NCBI GenBank assembly: GCA_963711005.1
Contig: CAVQCJ010000002.1
Location: 496,001 to 560,000, forward strand
Direction: 5' to 3'
Length of the DNA: 64,000 nt
DNA from: CAVQCJ01 sp963711005
GTDB lineage: Bacteria; Actinomycetota; Actinomycetes; Prado026
Below the pieces are notes generated by a model that ran no database searches, was not told the origin of the DNA, and was given only the letters and a program-made list of their open reading frames with translations. Positions 47,787 to 56,857 of the stretch are shown piece after piece (position 1 is the stretch's first letter; every line of letters starts with the position of its first letter). The translations under genes and the position numbers were made by a program.

Positions 47787-48658
47787 GGCGGGGGCGGGCG
47801 GTGCTCGGCGATGCGGGCGAACTCGGTCACGTCCAGCTGCTCGCCGCGCGCGGACGGATCGACACCTGCCGCCCGCAGTGCCGTCTCGGCCGCTGCCGGG
47901 CTCCCGGCCCAGCCGGCCAGGGCGGCGCGCAGGGTCTTGCGCCGTTGCGCGAAGGCCGAGTCCACCACCGCGAACACCTCGCCGCGCGTCGCCGTCGTCT
48001 GCGGCGGCTCCCGTCGCACCAGCGCGACCAGCCCGGAGTCGACGTTGGGCGCCGGCCAGAACACGGTGCGCCCCACGGAGCCCGCCCGGCGCACGTCCGC
48101 GTACCAGCGCGCCTTCACCGACGGGACCCCGTACGTGCGGGAGCCCGGCCCGGCCGCGAGCCGCTCGGCCACCTCGGCCTGCACCATCACCAGCACGCGG
48201 TCCAGGGACGGCAGCAACTCCAGCAGGTGCAGCAGGACCGGTACCGCGACGTTGTACGGGAGGTTCGCGACGAGCGCGGTCGGTGGGCCACCGGTCAGGT
48301 CGGCCGGACCGATCCGCAACGCGTCAGCCGTGACCACGTGCAACCGGTCGGCGACGGTCGGCGCGCGGTCCGCCACCGTCCGCGGCAGCTGGTCGGCGAG
48401 CAGCGGGTCGATCTCGACGGCGATCACGGCCGCGACCTCCGGCAGCAGCGCCAGCGTCAACGAGCCGAGCCCCGGACCCACCTCGAGCACCGTGTCGCCG
48501 GCCCGCAGCTGCGCCGTGCGCACGATGCGCCGGACGGTGTTCGGGTCGACGACGAAGTTCTGTCCGCGCCGCTTCGTCGGCGAGAGCCCCAGGGACGCCG
48601 CGATCGTGCGCACCTCCGCCGGGCCGAGCAGCGCGGCGCCGGCCCTCGACCCGGTCAC
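47783..48658 (-). CDS. rsmA: 16S rRNA dimethyladenosine transferase
   Basis: About 291 residues from the GTG at 48658 (VTGSRAGAALLG); a longer frame reads back through the end of the rpf gene and is unlikely. The KsgA hallmark KRRGQNFVVDPNTVRRIV is followed by SAM-binding VLEVGPGLGSLTLALL, the VVTADALRI region and the catalytic NLPYNVAVPVLLHLL. It dimethylates two adjacent adenines near the 3' end of 16S rRNA. It follows the rpf gene closely, the conserved actinobacterial order. Confidence 0.95.
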   Translation of the reverse strand: MTGSRAGAALLGPAEVRTIAASLGLSPTKRRGQNFVVDPNTVRRIVRTAQLRAGDTVLEVGPGLGSLTLALLPEVAAVIAVEIDPLLADQLPRTVADRAPTVADRLHVVTADALRIGPADLTGGPPTALVANLPYNVAVPVLLHLLELLPSLDRVLVMVQAEVAERLAAGPGSRTYGVPSVKARWYADVRRAGSVGRTVFWPAPNVDSGLVALVRREPPQTTATRGEVFAVVDSAFAQRRKTLRAALAGWAGSPAAAETALRAAGVDPSARGEQLDVTEFARIAEHRPPPP

Positions 48659-48674
48659 CGCCGAGCGCGGCCGG

Positions 48675-49784
48675 TCAGAGGAGCTTGCCGCAGTACGGCC
48701 ACGCCCCGGCACCGCCCCGCTGCAGGTACAGCAGCTTCGCCCGGTACGTCTGCTCGGCCGAGGACGCGTCGATCGGGCTCCCCTTCCCGCCGACGCCGTG
48801 CCAGGCACCCAGCGAGAACTGGTACAGGCCGAAGTACGTTCCGCTGCCGCCGACCGCCCGCGGGTTCCCGCCTGACTCGCAGTTCGCCAGCGCCCGCCAG
48901 TTCAGCGAGTCGACAGACGTCGCCGGGTAACCGGTCGAGGCCTTGGCGGTGTGCGGGCGGGTGCCGTACGCGACGACCTCGGGAAGCGGGTTGGCGACCA
49001 GCCGGCGCGACACCAGCCGCCGGGAGACCACCGCGCCGTCGTGCAGCGTGTAGCGCCAGACCTCGGTCCACCGGCCGGGGCGGCCCACCGACAGCACCCG
49101 GTGGGTCCCGACGTACAGCGAGCTCGTGGTGGTCTTCACGGTCGAGTACCCGATGGGAACCGCCCGCGCGACCATCCGGACCCCGGTCAGCACGACGGAC
49201 ACGTGCTCACCCTCGACCGGCGGCGACGTTGCGGGCACGGACAGCTGCGCGGTCGACCCGAGTCTGAGACCGGCCTGGGCCAACGCGTCGGCCCAGGTCG
49301 CGGCGGTCGTCACGAGCACGGTGGGATGCCCGCCGTACACGACGGTGACGGACTTGGGCATCCGCACGTCGAGGACGAGACCGGACAGCGGGATCCGCGC
49401 CGAGCGCGACACCGACAGGTACGCCTGCGCGAAGCGGTCCCCGAGCGCCTTCGCGAGCTGGTCGACGCTGGCCGCCGTCGTCCACAGCTCGTGCGCGACG
49501 CCGTCGACGACGAGCTGCACCGGACGACCTCGCAGCACGTCGACCCGCATGCCGTCGGCCAACGGTGCGGACGCCGACGGTGCGACCGTGTCGTGCGCGC
49601 CGACGGCGATGCCCTGCTGCTCGAGCACGGAACCGACCGTCGATGCGTAGGTGCGGACGTTGCGGGTGCTGCCGTCCACCTGCACCGTCACCGACTTGCC
49701 GGCGGTGACGTACGCGAGCGGACCGACCACCAGCACGGCGAACAACGCGCCGTGCAGGGCCACGGACCGGGGACGAACCCGCAC
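48675..49784 (-). CDS. Resuscitation-promoting factor (RpfB type)
   Basis: About 369 residues if it starts at the GTG at 49784, which places a membrane segment (VALHGALFAVLVVGPLAYV) at the N-terminus; an upstream GTG at 49925 adds 47 Pro/Ala-rich residues with weaker codon bias. Three DUF348 repeats (KSVTVQVDGSTRNVRTYAST and later KSVTVVYGGHPTVLVTTA) are followed by a G5 domain (VARAVPIGYSTVKTTTSSL) and a transglycosylase-like Rpf domain, NWRALANCESGGNPRAVGG with catalytic Glu, YFGLYQFSLGAWHGVGG. It cleaves peptidoglycan outside the membrane and promotes regrowth from dormancy in relatives. Confidence 0.94.
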   Translation of the reverse strand: MRVRPRSVALHGALFAVLVVGPLAYVTAGKSVTVQVDGSTRNVRTYASTVGSVLEQQGIAVGAHDTVAPSASAPLADGMRVDVLRGRPVQLVVDGVAHELWTTAASVDQLAKALGDRFAQAYLSVSRSARIPLSGLVLDVRMPKSVTVVYGGHPTVLVTTAATWADALAQAGLRLGSTAQLSVPATSPPVEGEHVSVVLTGVRMVARAVPIGYSTVKTTTSSLYVGTHRVLSVGRPGRWTEVWRYTLHDGAVVSRRLVSRRLVANPLPEVVAYGTRPHTAKASTGYPATSVDSLNWRALANCESGGNPRAVGGSGTYFGLYQFSLGAWHGVGGKGSPIDASSAEQTYRAKLLYLQRGGAGAWPYCGKLL

Positions 49785-50004
49785 ACACACTCCAGCCCGA
49801 GCAGGTCCGGGCACGGGGGCGGCGGCGCGCAGACCAGTCCCCGCCGGCTCGGCCAGAAGGGGTTTGGGTGCGCACGGCCGGGGCTTCCCGATCCCGGCGG
49901 TCGCCGAAGACGCTAGCGAAGGCACCTGAGAGCGTCCACCTGGACGCGCACGGTGTGCGTGAGGCGTACCTCACTCCTCTACTTGACGTTGAGGGTTTGC
50001 ACGG

Positions 50005-50877
50005 TCAGAACGGGCCGAAGACACGGGTCCCGGTGGCGTCGATCGCCGCGGCCATCTCGTTCTCGTCGATCCCCTTGACCTGGGCCATCGCGCGGACGGT
50101 CAGCGGGACCAGGAAGCTGGCGTTGGGGCGGCCGCGGTACGGCGTCGGGGTCAGGAACGGCGCATCGGTCTCGACGAGCGTCTGCTCCGGCGGCGTGACG
50201 ACGAGCGCGTCGCGCAGACTCTGCGCGTTCTTGAACGTCACCGTGCCGGCGAACGACAGCACCCAACCCTGCTCGACGCAGGTGCGCGCCATCGTGACGT
50301 CACCGCTGAAGCAGTGGAACACCACGGTGCGCGGCGCACCCTCGTCGAGCAGCACGTGTACGACGTCCGCGTGCGCGTCGCGGTCGTGGATTACGAGCGC
50401 CTTGTCGTGCTCGCGCGCCATCACGATGTGCCGGCGGAACGACTCCTCCTGCACGTCACGTCCGACGCCGGCCCCGGTGCGGAAGTAGTCGAGACCGGTC
50501 TCACCGACTGCGCGCACGCGTTCGTGCGAGGCGAGCGCGTCGATCTCGTCCCACCCGGCTACGAGTGCGGCGCGACCGTGCTCGGCGTGGATGCGCGGCG
50601 CTTCGTTCGGGTGCAGCGAGACGCCGGCGACGATGGCTTCGTGCGCGGCCGCGGTGTCGACGGCCCAGCGCGCGCCGGGCAGGTCGCAGCCGATCTGCAC
50701 GATCCTGGTCACGCCGACGGCCGTCGCCGCGGCGAGGGCCTGCTCGACGTCCATCCACGCGTCGCCGTCCCGCATGTCCAGGTGGCAGTGGCTGTCCAGG
50801 ACCGGGGTCTGCAGCGGCTCGGGCGGCGGCGGGTACGTGCGGTCGCGGGAACGCTCCGAGGCGGGTCGTTCGCGCAC
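50005..50877 (-). CDS. tatD: TatD-family metal-dependent DNase
   Basis: About 290 residues. The amidohydrolase-type metal sites are intact: VLDSHCHLDM, GVSLHPNEAPR, AVGETGLDYF, VIHDRDAHADVV, VFHCFSGDV and VETDAPFLTPTPYRG. TatD proteins are 3'-5' DNA exonucleases linked to DNA repair. The N-terminal ~25 residues are a Pro/Arg-rich extension. It starts 1 bp after the metG stop, so it is in one transcript with metG, upstream of rpf and rsmA. Confidence 0.94.
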   Translation of the reverse strand: MRERPASERSRDRTYPPPPEPLQTPVLDSHCHLDMRDGDAWMDVEQALAAATAVGVTRIVQIGCDLPGARWAVDTAAAHEAIVAGVSLHPNEAPRIHAEHGRAALVAGWDEIDALASHERVRAVGETGLDYFRTGAGVGRDVQEESFRRHIVMAREHDKALVIHDRDAHADVVHVLLDEGAPRTVVFHCFSGDVTMARTCVEQGWVLSFAGTVTFKNAQSLRDALVVTPPEQTLVETDAPFLTPTPYRGRPNASFLVPLTVRAMAQVKGIDENEMAAAIDATGTRVFGPF

Positions 50878-50878
50878 G

Positions 50879-52492
50879 TCAGCCGCCGGCCTCGGCGCCC
50901 TCGTCCAGCCGCGGGAAGAGCACGGCGCCCTTGGTCACGGTGAGGCCGGCGGGCAACTGCCCCCACCGGCCGGAGTCGGCCAGCGGCTGGTCAGCGAGGG
51001 CTCCCAGGGCCGCCTGCGCGCCGAGCGAGTCCCACAGCGCCGCGCACGCCTTCGGCATCACCGCGTTGAGCAGGACCGCGAGCACCCGCAGCCCCTCGGC
51101 GGCGGTGTACAGCACCGTCTCCAACCGGGCGCGGTGCTCGGGCGACTTCGCCAGCTGCCAGGGCTGCTGCTCGGTGAGGTAGCCATTGAGCACGTCGACC
51201 AGCTCCCACACTGCGCCGAGCGAACCGGAGAAGTCGAGCTCGCCGACCCGTGCGTCCGCCTCGGCCGTCGCGGTGAGTGCGGCCGCCGCCACGGCTGCGT
51301 CGGCGGGACCGGGATCCGACGCGGCCGGCAGCACGCCGTCGCAGTACCGGACGACCATCGCGGCCACCCGAGAGGCGAGGTTGCCGAAGCCGTTCGCCAG
51401 CTCGGAGGTGTACCGCGCGGTCATGTCCTCCCACGAGAACGACCCGTCGGCGCCGAACTGGATCGCCCGCAGGAAGTAGTAGCGGAACGCGTCCGAGCCG
51501 AAGTGGTCGACGACCTCGGAGGGCGCGATCCCGGTCAGCTTCGACTTGCTCATCTTCTCGCCGCCGACGAGGAGCCAGCCGTGCGCGAAGACCTTGCGCG
51601 GCAACGGCTGGCCGGCGGCCATCAGCATCGCCGGCCAGATCACGGCGTGGAACCGCAGGATGTCCTTGCCCACCAGGTGCACGTCCGCGGGGAACGTCGT
51701 CGCGAACTGGTCGGCGCCCGGGCCGTCGGTGTCGCCGAGCCCCACCGCGGTGGCGTAGTTGAGCAGCGCGTCGAACCAGACGTAGAAGACCTGGTCGCGG
51801 TCCCACGGGACCGGGATCCCCCAGTCGAACGAGGACCGAGAGATGGACAGGTCCTCCAGGCCCTGCCGGATGAAGGAGAGCACCTCGTTGCGCGCGGAGG
51901 CCGGCTCCACCGCCTCGGGGTGCTGCTCGTAGTGGGCGAGCAGCCGGTCCGCGTACTTCGACAGCGGGAAGAACCAGTTTCGCTCGGAGAGCTCCTCGAC
52001 CGGCCGGCCGTGGATGGCGCACACCTTGAGGCCGGCGTAGTCCCCCTCGCCGTCCAGCAGCTCACCGGGGAGCTTGAACTCCTCGCAGTGGACGCAGTAC
52101 GGGCCCTCGTACAGGCCCTCGAAGATCTCGCCCGCGTCGTACAGGCCCTGCAGGAAGGCCTGGACACGATTGGTGTGGCGCTCCTCGGTGGTGCGGATGA
52201 AGTCGTCATTCGCGACGTCGAGGGTGCCGAGCACCGGCTTCCACGCGCTCTCGACCAGCCGGTCGCACCAGACCTGTGGGGCCAGCCCGGCCGCCTGGGC
52301 GCTGCGCAGGACCTTCTCGCCGTGCTCGTCGGTGCCGGTCAGGAACCAGACCCGCTCGCCGCGCTGCCGGTGCCAGCGGGTCAGGACGTCGCCGGCGACG
52401 GTGGTGTACGCGTGCCCGATGTGCGGCACGTCGTTGACGTAGTAGATCGGCGTCGTGACGTAGTACGCCTTCGGTCCGGCGGTCTCGGGCAT
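50879..52492 (-). CDS. metG: Methionyl-tRNA synthetase
   Basis: About 537 residues. Class I signatures: the HIGH motif in NDVPHIGHAYTTVAGD, KMSKS in GGEKMSKSKLTGI, and the zinc knuckle GPYCVHCEEF with KVCAIHG. The anticodon-binding helical domain follows (VGELDFSGSLGAVWELVDVLN). There is no C-terminal tRNA-binding EMAP domain, as is common in Actinobacteria. It is the first gene of the metG-tatD-rpf-rsmA-ispE-ABC-F run. Confidence 0.96.
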   Translation of the reverse strand: MPETAGPKAYYVTTPIYYVNDVPHIGHAYTTVAGDVLTRWHRQRGERVWFLTGTDEHGEKVLRSAQAAGLAPQVWCDRLVESAWKPVLGTLDVANDDFIRTTEERHTNRVQAFLQGLYDAGEIFEGLYEGPYCVHCEEFKLPGELLDGEGDYAGLKVCAIHGRPVEELSERNWFFPLSKYADRLLAHYEQHPEAVEPASARNEVLSFIRQGLEDLSISRSSFDWGIPVPWDRDQVFYVWFDALLNYATAVGLGDTDGPGADQFATTFPADVHLVGKDILRFHAVIWPAMLMAAGQPLPRKVFAHGWLLVGGEKMSKSKLTGIAPSEVVDHFGSDAFRYYFLRAIQFGADGSFSWEDMTARYTSELANGFGNLASRVAAMVVRYCDGVLPAASDPGPADAAVAAAALTATAEADARVGELDFSGSLGAVWELVDVLNGYLTEQQPWQLAKSPEHRARLETVLYTAAEGLRVLAVLLNAVMPKACAALWDSLGAQAALGALADQPLADSGRWGQLPAGLTVTKGAVLFPRLDEGAEAGG

Positions 52493-52552
52493 GCATCCAG
52501 CCTATCCGCGCACCGCAACCCACTTCCCCTGCATCGGCCCGGCGAGAGTACG

Positions 52553-53437
52553 TCAGCCCGGTGGGGGCGGGCGGCGGGCGGCGACGACGGCGTCGTACAC
52601 CTCCCGCTTGGGGACGCCGGTCTTCCGGGCCACCTCGGCGATGGCCGCCTTGCGGACCTGTCCGCCCTGCTCGAGCGCCTCGACCCGGGCCGCCAGCGCG
52701 GCGGGGTCCGGCGGTCCGGTCGCGTCGCCGTCCCCTCCGCCGGGTGCGGTCCCGGCGCCCCCGACGACAACGGTGATCTCGCCGCGCACCCCCTGCGCGG
52801 CCCACTCGGCTAGATCCCCCAGCGGTCCGCGGCGGACCTCCTCGTACGTCTTCGTCAGCTCGCGGCACACGGCGGCCGGCCGGCCGGGGCCCAGTGCCGA
52901 CGCCATCGCGGTGAGCGTCACCGCGACCCGGTGCGGGGCCTCGAAGAACACCAGCGTGCGCGGGTCTTCGGCGAGCCCGGCCAGCCGTGCCGCCCGCTCC
53001 CCCGCCTTGCGCGGCAGGAACCCCTCGAACGCGAACCGGTCCACCGGCAGGCCCGACAGCGCCAGCGCGGTCAGCACGGCGCTCGGCCCGGGGACGGCGG
53101 TGACGCGGATGCCGGCGTCGAGCGCGGCGCGCACCAGGCGGTAGCCGGGGTCGGACACCGACGGCATCCCGGCGTCGGTGACCAGGACGACTCGGGCCCC
53201 CGCGGTCATGGCCGCGACCAGCTCGACCGCGCGGGCGGCCTCGTTGTGCTCGTAGTACGAGACCACTCGTCCGCCGGGGGTGACGCCCAGGGCGCGGACC
53301 AGCCGCTGCAGCCGGCGGGTGTCCTCGGCGGCGACGATGTCGGCCCGGGCCAGCTCGACGGCGAGGCGGGCCGGCGCGTCGGCCGGGTCGCCGATCGGGG
53401 TCCCGGCCAGGACCAGGACTCCGGACGCCGTGACCAC
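52553..53437 (-). CDS. rsmI: 16S rRNA 2'-O-ribose methyltransferase RsmI
   Basis: About 294 residues. It belongs to the tetrapyrrole-methylase fold family: VLAGTPIGDPADAPARLAVEL, VAAEDTRRLQRLV, VVLVTDAGMPSVSDPGYRLV, VTAVPGPSAVLTALALSGLP and FFEAPHRVAVTLTAM. It methylates C1402 ribose of 16S rRNA. The C-terminal extension (VRKAAIAEVARKTGVPKREVYDAVV) is the usual helical domain. It is divergent from pmt, an arrangement conserved across Actinobacteria. Confidence 0.95.
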   Translation of the reverse strand: MVTASGVLVLAGTPIGDPADAPARLAVELARADIVAAEDTRRLQRLVRALGVTPGGRVVSYYEHNEAARAVELVAAMTAGARVVLVTDAGMPSVSDPGYRLVRAALDAGIRVTAVPGPSAVLTALALSGLPVDRFAFEGFLPRKAGERAARLAGLAEDPRTLVFFEAPHRVAVTLTAMASALGPGRPAAVCRELTKTYEEVRRGPLGDLAEWAAQGVRGEITVVVGGAGTAPGGGDGDATGPPDPAALAARVEALEQGGQVRKAAIAEVARKTGVPKREVYDAVVAARRPPPPG

Positions 53438-53519
53438 GGACGCATCCTCGCAGGATTCGGCCCGGTGGCACCGGCGCGCTCGGCGGCTCGCCGGGCGACC
53501 ACGTCCCTACGATGGCGCA

Positions 53520-55166
53520 GTGAGCGCGACGCTGACCGAGGAGCAGCTGCCGGAGGCCTCCGGTCCGGAACCGAGCGCGTCCTCGCGTCGTCGGCACGGC
53601 CGGGGCCGGATGGCCGACCGCCCGCCGCTGCGCGAGCGGCTCCACCCGGCGATGCCGGACGACACAGGGTGGGGCTGGGGCGGGCCGCTGCTCATCACCG
53701 CGTTCGCCGCCGTCATGCGGTTCTGGAACCTCGGCCAGCCCCGGGTGTTCTCCTTCGACGAGACCTACTACGTCAAGGACGCCCTGTCGCTGTGGCGGTA
53801 CCACTACGAGCAGAGCTCGCTCGGGAACGCCAACGACCTGATCCTGTCCGGCAACACCAACGTGTTCACCGGCAAGGCGTCGTTCATCGTGCACCCGCCG
53901 GTGGGCAAGTGGGTCATCGGTGTCGGCGAGCACCTGTTCGGCGTCACGCCGTTCGGCTGGCGGTTCATGCCGGCGGTGCTCGGGACCGCGATGGTCCTGA
54001 TGCTGTGCCGCATCGTGCGCCGGATGACGCGCTCCACGCTGCTGGGGTGTCTGGCCGGGCTGCTGCTCGCCGTCGACGGCCTGGCGATCGTCATGTCCCG
54101 TACCGCGCTCCTGGACGGCACGCTCGCGTTCTTCGTGCTCGCTGCGTTCGGCGCCCTGCTCATCGACCGGGACCGGGCCAGGTGCCGTCTAGCCGACTGG
54201 GCCGAGGCGCGCGGCGTGCTCACCCCGATGCCGTCCGGCGACGCGGGACCCCGGCTGGGCTGGCGCCCGTGGCGGCTGGGCGCCGGCCTGCTGCTGGGCC
54301 TGGCCTGCGCGACGAAGTGGAGCGGGATCTGGTTCGTCGTCGCGTTCGGCCTGATGACCGTCCTGTGGGACATGGGCGGGCGGCGCGCAGTGGGGATCCG
54401 GTGGCCGTTCGCGTCGATGGTCACGCGGGACTCGTGGGGGGCGTTCCTGTCGATCGTCCCGGTCAGCATCGCCGTCTACATCGTGAGCTGGATCCCGTGG
54501 ATGCAGGCCTACCCCCACATGCACCTGGACGGCTGGGGCCTGAACCCCCGCGGTCCGTCCTTCCTGCCGCAGAGCTTCCGCGCGCTGCTCGACTACCACA
54601 GCCAGATGCTGTACTTCCACACGCACCTGACCGACCCGCACCCGTACGCGGCGAAGGCCGCCGGCTGGCTGCTCCAGGTGCGGCCGACGGCCTTCTGGTC
54701 GATCAACGACATGAAGAAAGGCACCGACGGCTGCACGGCCACGACCTGCGTGCGCGAGGTGACGTCGATCGGCACGCCGTTGCTGTGGTGGGCCGCAACG
54801 GCCGCCCTGGTCTGGCTCGTCTGGCGCTGGGTCGGCGCCCGGGACTGGCGGGCCGGAGCCGTCCTCGGCGCGGTGGCTGCCGGCTGGCTCCCGTGGGTGA
54901 TCCTGTACCGGGACCGCACCATCTTCACGTTCTACGCCGTGGCGTTCGTGCCGTTCATGGTGATCGCCCTGGTGCTGCTGCTGGGACAGATCCTCGGGCC
55001 ACGCGAGACCGTGTCGGCGACCCGGCGGACCTGGGGCGCGGCGGTTGTCGGCGGCTACGTGCTCCTGGTCGTCGCCAACACCGCGTGGCTGTGGCCGCTG
55101 CTGGTCGGCGACACGCTGCCGTACGCGTCCTGGCTACGGCGCCTGTGGTTCCGCGGCTGGATCTGA
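53520..55166 (+). CDS. pmt: Polyprenol-phosphate-mannose protein O-mannosyltransferase
   Basis: About 548 residues from the GTG at 53520. After a ~60-residue cytoplasmic start come about ten membrane helices. The first external loop has the catalytic Asp-Glu pair in SFDETYYVKDALSLW and the HPPVGKWVIGVG segment; GLNPRGPSFLPQSFRALLDYHSQML and ATKWSGIWFVVAFG are also family features. In relatives it transfers mannose from polyprenyl-phosphate-mannose to secreted proteins as they pass through the membrane. Its 3' end overlaps the convergent ion-channel gene by 33 bp. Confidence 0.94.
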   Translation: MSATLTEEQLPEASGPEPSASSRRRHGRGRMADRPPLRERLHPAMPDDTGWGWGGPLLITAFAAVMRFWNLGQPRVFSFDETYYVKDALSLWRYHYEQSSLGNANDLILSGNTNVFTGKASFIVHPPVGKWVIGVGEHLFGVTPFGWRFMPAVLGTAMVLMLCRIVRRMTRSTLLGCLAGLLLAVDGLAIVMSRTALLDGTLAFFVLAAFGALLIDRDRARCRLADWAEARGVLTPMPSGDAGPRLGWRPWRLGAGLLLGLACATKWSGIWFVVAFGLMTVLWDMGGRRAVGIRWPFASMVTRDSWGAFLSIVPVSIAVYIVSWIPWMQAYPHMHLDGWGLNPRGPSFLPQSFRALLDYHSQMLYFHTHLTDPHPYAAKAAGWLLQVRPTAFWSINDMKKGTDGCTATTCVREVTSIGTPLLWWAATAALVWLVWRWVGARDWRAGAVLGAVAAGWLPWVILYRDRTIFTFYAVAFVPFMVIALVLLLGQILGPRETVSATRRTWGAAVVGGYVLLVVANTAWLWPLLVGDTLPYASWLRRLWFRGWI

Positions 55167-55904
55167 TCCCCCACCGGCGGCCGGCTGGGTCGCCGCCGTG
55201 CTCTCCGCGTCCAGGTGGAAGCGGCCCGAGGAGAGCAGCCCCGACTCGTTGACGATCTTCGCTACCGCAGTGACAAGGAACAGCTGCCCCACGATGGCCT
55301 CCAGGACGGCGAACGTCTGCCCCGGGTTGGTGGCCGGCACCAGGTTGCCGTAGCCCGTGGTCGTCAGCGTGATGAAGCTGAAGAAGAGGTCGTCGGCCAT
55401 GTCGCCGCGCCCCGACGAGCCGAAGAACGGCGGGCTGGTCTGGATCGTCCCGATCGCACGGTAGGCGAACGCGAAGAACATGCCGAGCATCGCGTACGCC
55501 GCGATCGCGGCGATCAGCGTCTGTAGGTCGATCTTCGGACGGGCTAGCGTGTGCCGCAGCAGCGAGATCGGCGCCACTCCGTACAGCAGCGCCGACAGCA
55601 CGAAGACGGAGGACAGCAGCCACGAGTTCTCGTCCGTGGTCGGCCGGACGACCAGGCCGACCACACAGACGATCACCGTCAGCACGAGCATGACGTCGGT
55701 GGCCCGCAGCAGGAAGCGCCGGGCGTGCGCGACCCGCATGACCACCAGGAGCACGAACGCCTGCAGCAGCAGCACCAGGGCGACCCCGACCGGACCGAAG
55801 AACATGACGGACGCGACGTACGTGACCGCGATGAGCGTCACGATCACGCCGTAGCCCAGGTCGTCGGAGTCGCGCCACAACGAGGACAGTCGCCAGCGAG
55901 CCAC
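55134..55904 (-). CDS. Two-pore-helix potassium-channel-like membrane protein
   Basis: About 256 residues. There are five or six predicted membrane segments; the last two flank a pore loop with selectivity-filter-like TLTTTGYGNLVP near residue 185 (TTGYG matches the K+ filter). The following helix, FAVLEAIVGQLFLVTAVAKIVNE, matches the inner helix of the Ion_trans_2 family. No RCK/TrkA-N regulatory domain follows, only a disordered Ala/Gly/Pro-rich tail. K+ selectivity is inferred from the filter. Its end overlaps pmt tail to tail. Confidence 0.88.
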   Translation of the reverse strand: MARWRLSSLWRDSDDLGYGVIVTLIAVTYVASVMFFGPVGVALVLLLQAFVLLVVMRVAHARRFLLRATDVMLVLTVIVCVVGLVVRPTTDENSWLLSSVFVLSALLYGVAPISLLRHTLARPKIDLQTLIAAIAAYAMLGMFFAFAYRAIGTIQTSPPFFGSSGRGDMADDLFFSFITLTTTGYGNLVPATNPGQTFAVLEAIVGQLFLVTAVAKIVNESGLLSSGRFHLDAESTAATQPAAGGGSDPAAEPQAP

Positions 55905-55930
55905 AGCCCGCCACCCTACGCTGGGCGACC

Positions 55931-56470
55931 ATGACCTCGCCCGTGTTCAGCACCGAACGGCTCGACATCCGCGCGTGGACCCACGCCGACGTCGACGCCA
56001 TGTACGACATCTACCGGCGGTGGGAGGTGTCCCGCTGGCTCGGGGCCACCCCGAAGGTCGCGGCCTCGGTCGAGGAGATGCACTGGACGGTCGACCGGTG
56101 GTCGGCCCGCGCGCAGGCGCCGTTCGGGATCTGGGCCGTCGTGCCGCGGGACGAGGGCGTCCCGGTCGGGACGGTGCTGCTGGTGCCTTTCGTGGATCCG
56201 GCCTGCGACCCGCTGCCGGAGGTCGAGGTGGGCTGGCACTTCCATCCCGACGCGTGGGGCCACGGCTACGCGACCGAGTCGGCCCGCGGCGCCCTCGAGG
56301 TGGGCTGGACCGCCGGGCTGGACGAGATCTACGCGGTCGTGCACCCCGGGAACGAGGCGTCGGTCGCGGTCACCCGCCGGCTCGGGATGGAGCCGATCGG
56401 CCGGACCGAGCGCTTCTACGGCATCGAGCTGGACGCCTTCCGGATCGCCCGCCCCGAGGTCGCCGGCTGA
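55931..56470 (+). CDS. GNAT-family acetyltransferase (RimJ/RimL-like)
   Basis: About 179 residues. The RimJ/RimL layout is clear: FSTERLDIRAWTHADVDAMYD, GIWAVVPRDEGVPVGTVLLVPF, then WHFHPDAWGHGYATESARGALEVGW (acetyl-CoA motif) and AVVHPGNEASVAVTRRLGMEPIGRTERF. It probably acetylates an amino group of a protein or small molecule. It is transcribed divergently from the ion-channel gene with only 26 bp between starts, so promoters must overlap. Confidence 0.9.
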   Translation: MTSPVFSTERLDIRAWTHADVDAMYDIYRRWEVSRWLGATPKVAASVEEMHWTVDRWSARAQAPFGIWAVVPRDEGVPVGTVLLVPFVDPACDPLPEVEVGWHFHPDAWGHGYATESARGALEVGWTAGLDEIYAVVHPGNEASVAVTRRLGMEPIGRTERFYGIELDAFRIARPEVAG

Positions 56471-56489
56471 CGATCAGTCCAGGTCGAGC

Positions 56490-56843
56490 GTGTACCGGGT
56501 GGTCTACGAGTTGAACCGTCGACCCGGAGGCGCCACCCAGTCACTGACCACGCACACCGAGCTCACCTTCAGGTCCGGTGCCGGACAAGGTGCCGCGACA
56601 CCGCCACACATCCAGGGCGCGACCGGTCCACCGATCACCTCGGCGAAGATGGAGGTGCGGGTCGGGAACGGAACCTGGCAGACGCTGCCACCGACCGTGG
56701 TCGGACCAGGTCGCTATCACTTCCCCCTGACCACCACCGCTGCCCAGGCCGGCGCCGGCGTCGACCTGAGGGTCACCGGGACCGACGCGAACGGCGGCCG
56801 GATCGTGCAGACGACGACCCAGACGTTCGTGGTCGCGTCATGA
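56490..56843 (+). pseudogene. Probable C-terminal remnant of a secreted S8-type protease
   Basis: A 117-codon frame opened by GTG but without a signal peptide or a complete domain. The segment YRVVYELNRRPGGATQSLTT and the later KMEVRVGNGTWQTLPPTVV with GAGVDLRVTGTDANGGRIVQTTTQTFVV resemble the C-terminal beta-sandwich region of large actinobacterial subtilisin-like proteases. The first ~1000 residues of such a protein are absent, and the middle appears shortened. It overlaps the start region of the sedolisin gene. The parent assignment is from memory of the family and needs a search. Confidence 0.5.
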
Positions 56844-56857
56844 TGAGCGGAGGGAGC

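Noticed and set aside
49785..50004. c-di-AMP (ydaO-type) riboswitch before rpf, common in Streptomyces
   Set aside because: I looked for the conserved core elements in the minus-strand leader and did not find them; only ordinary GC-rich stems are present.
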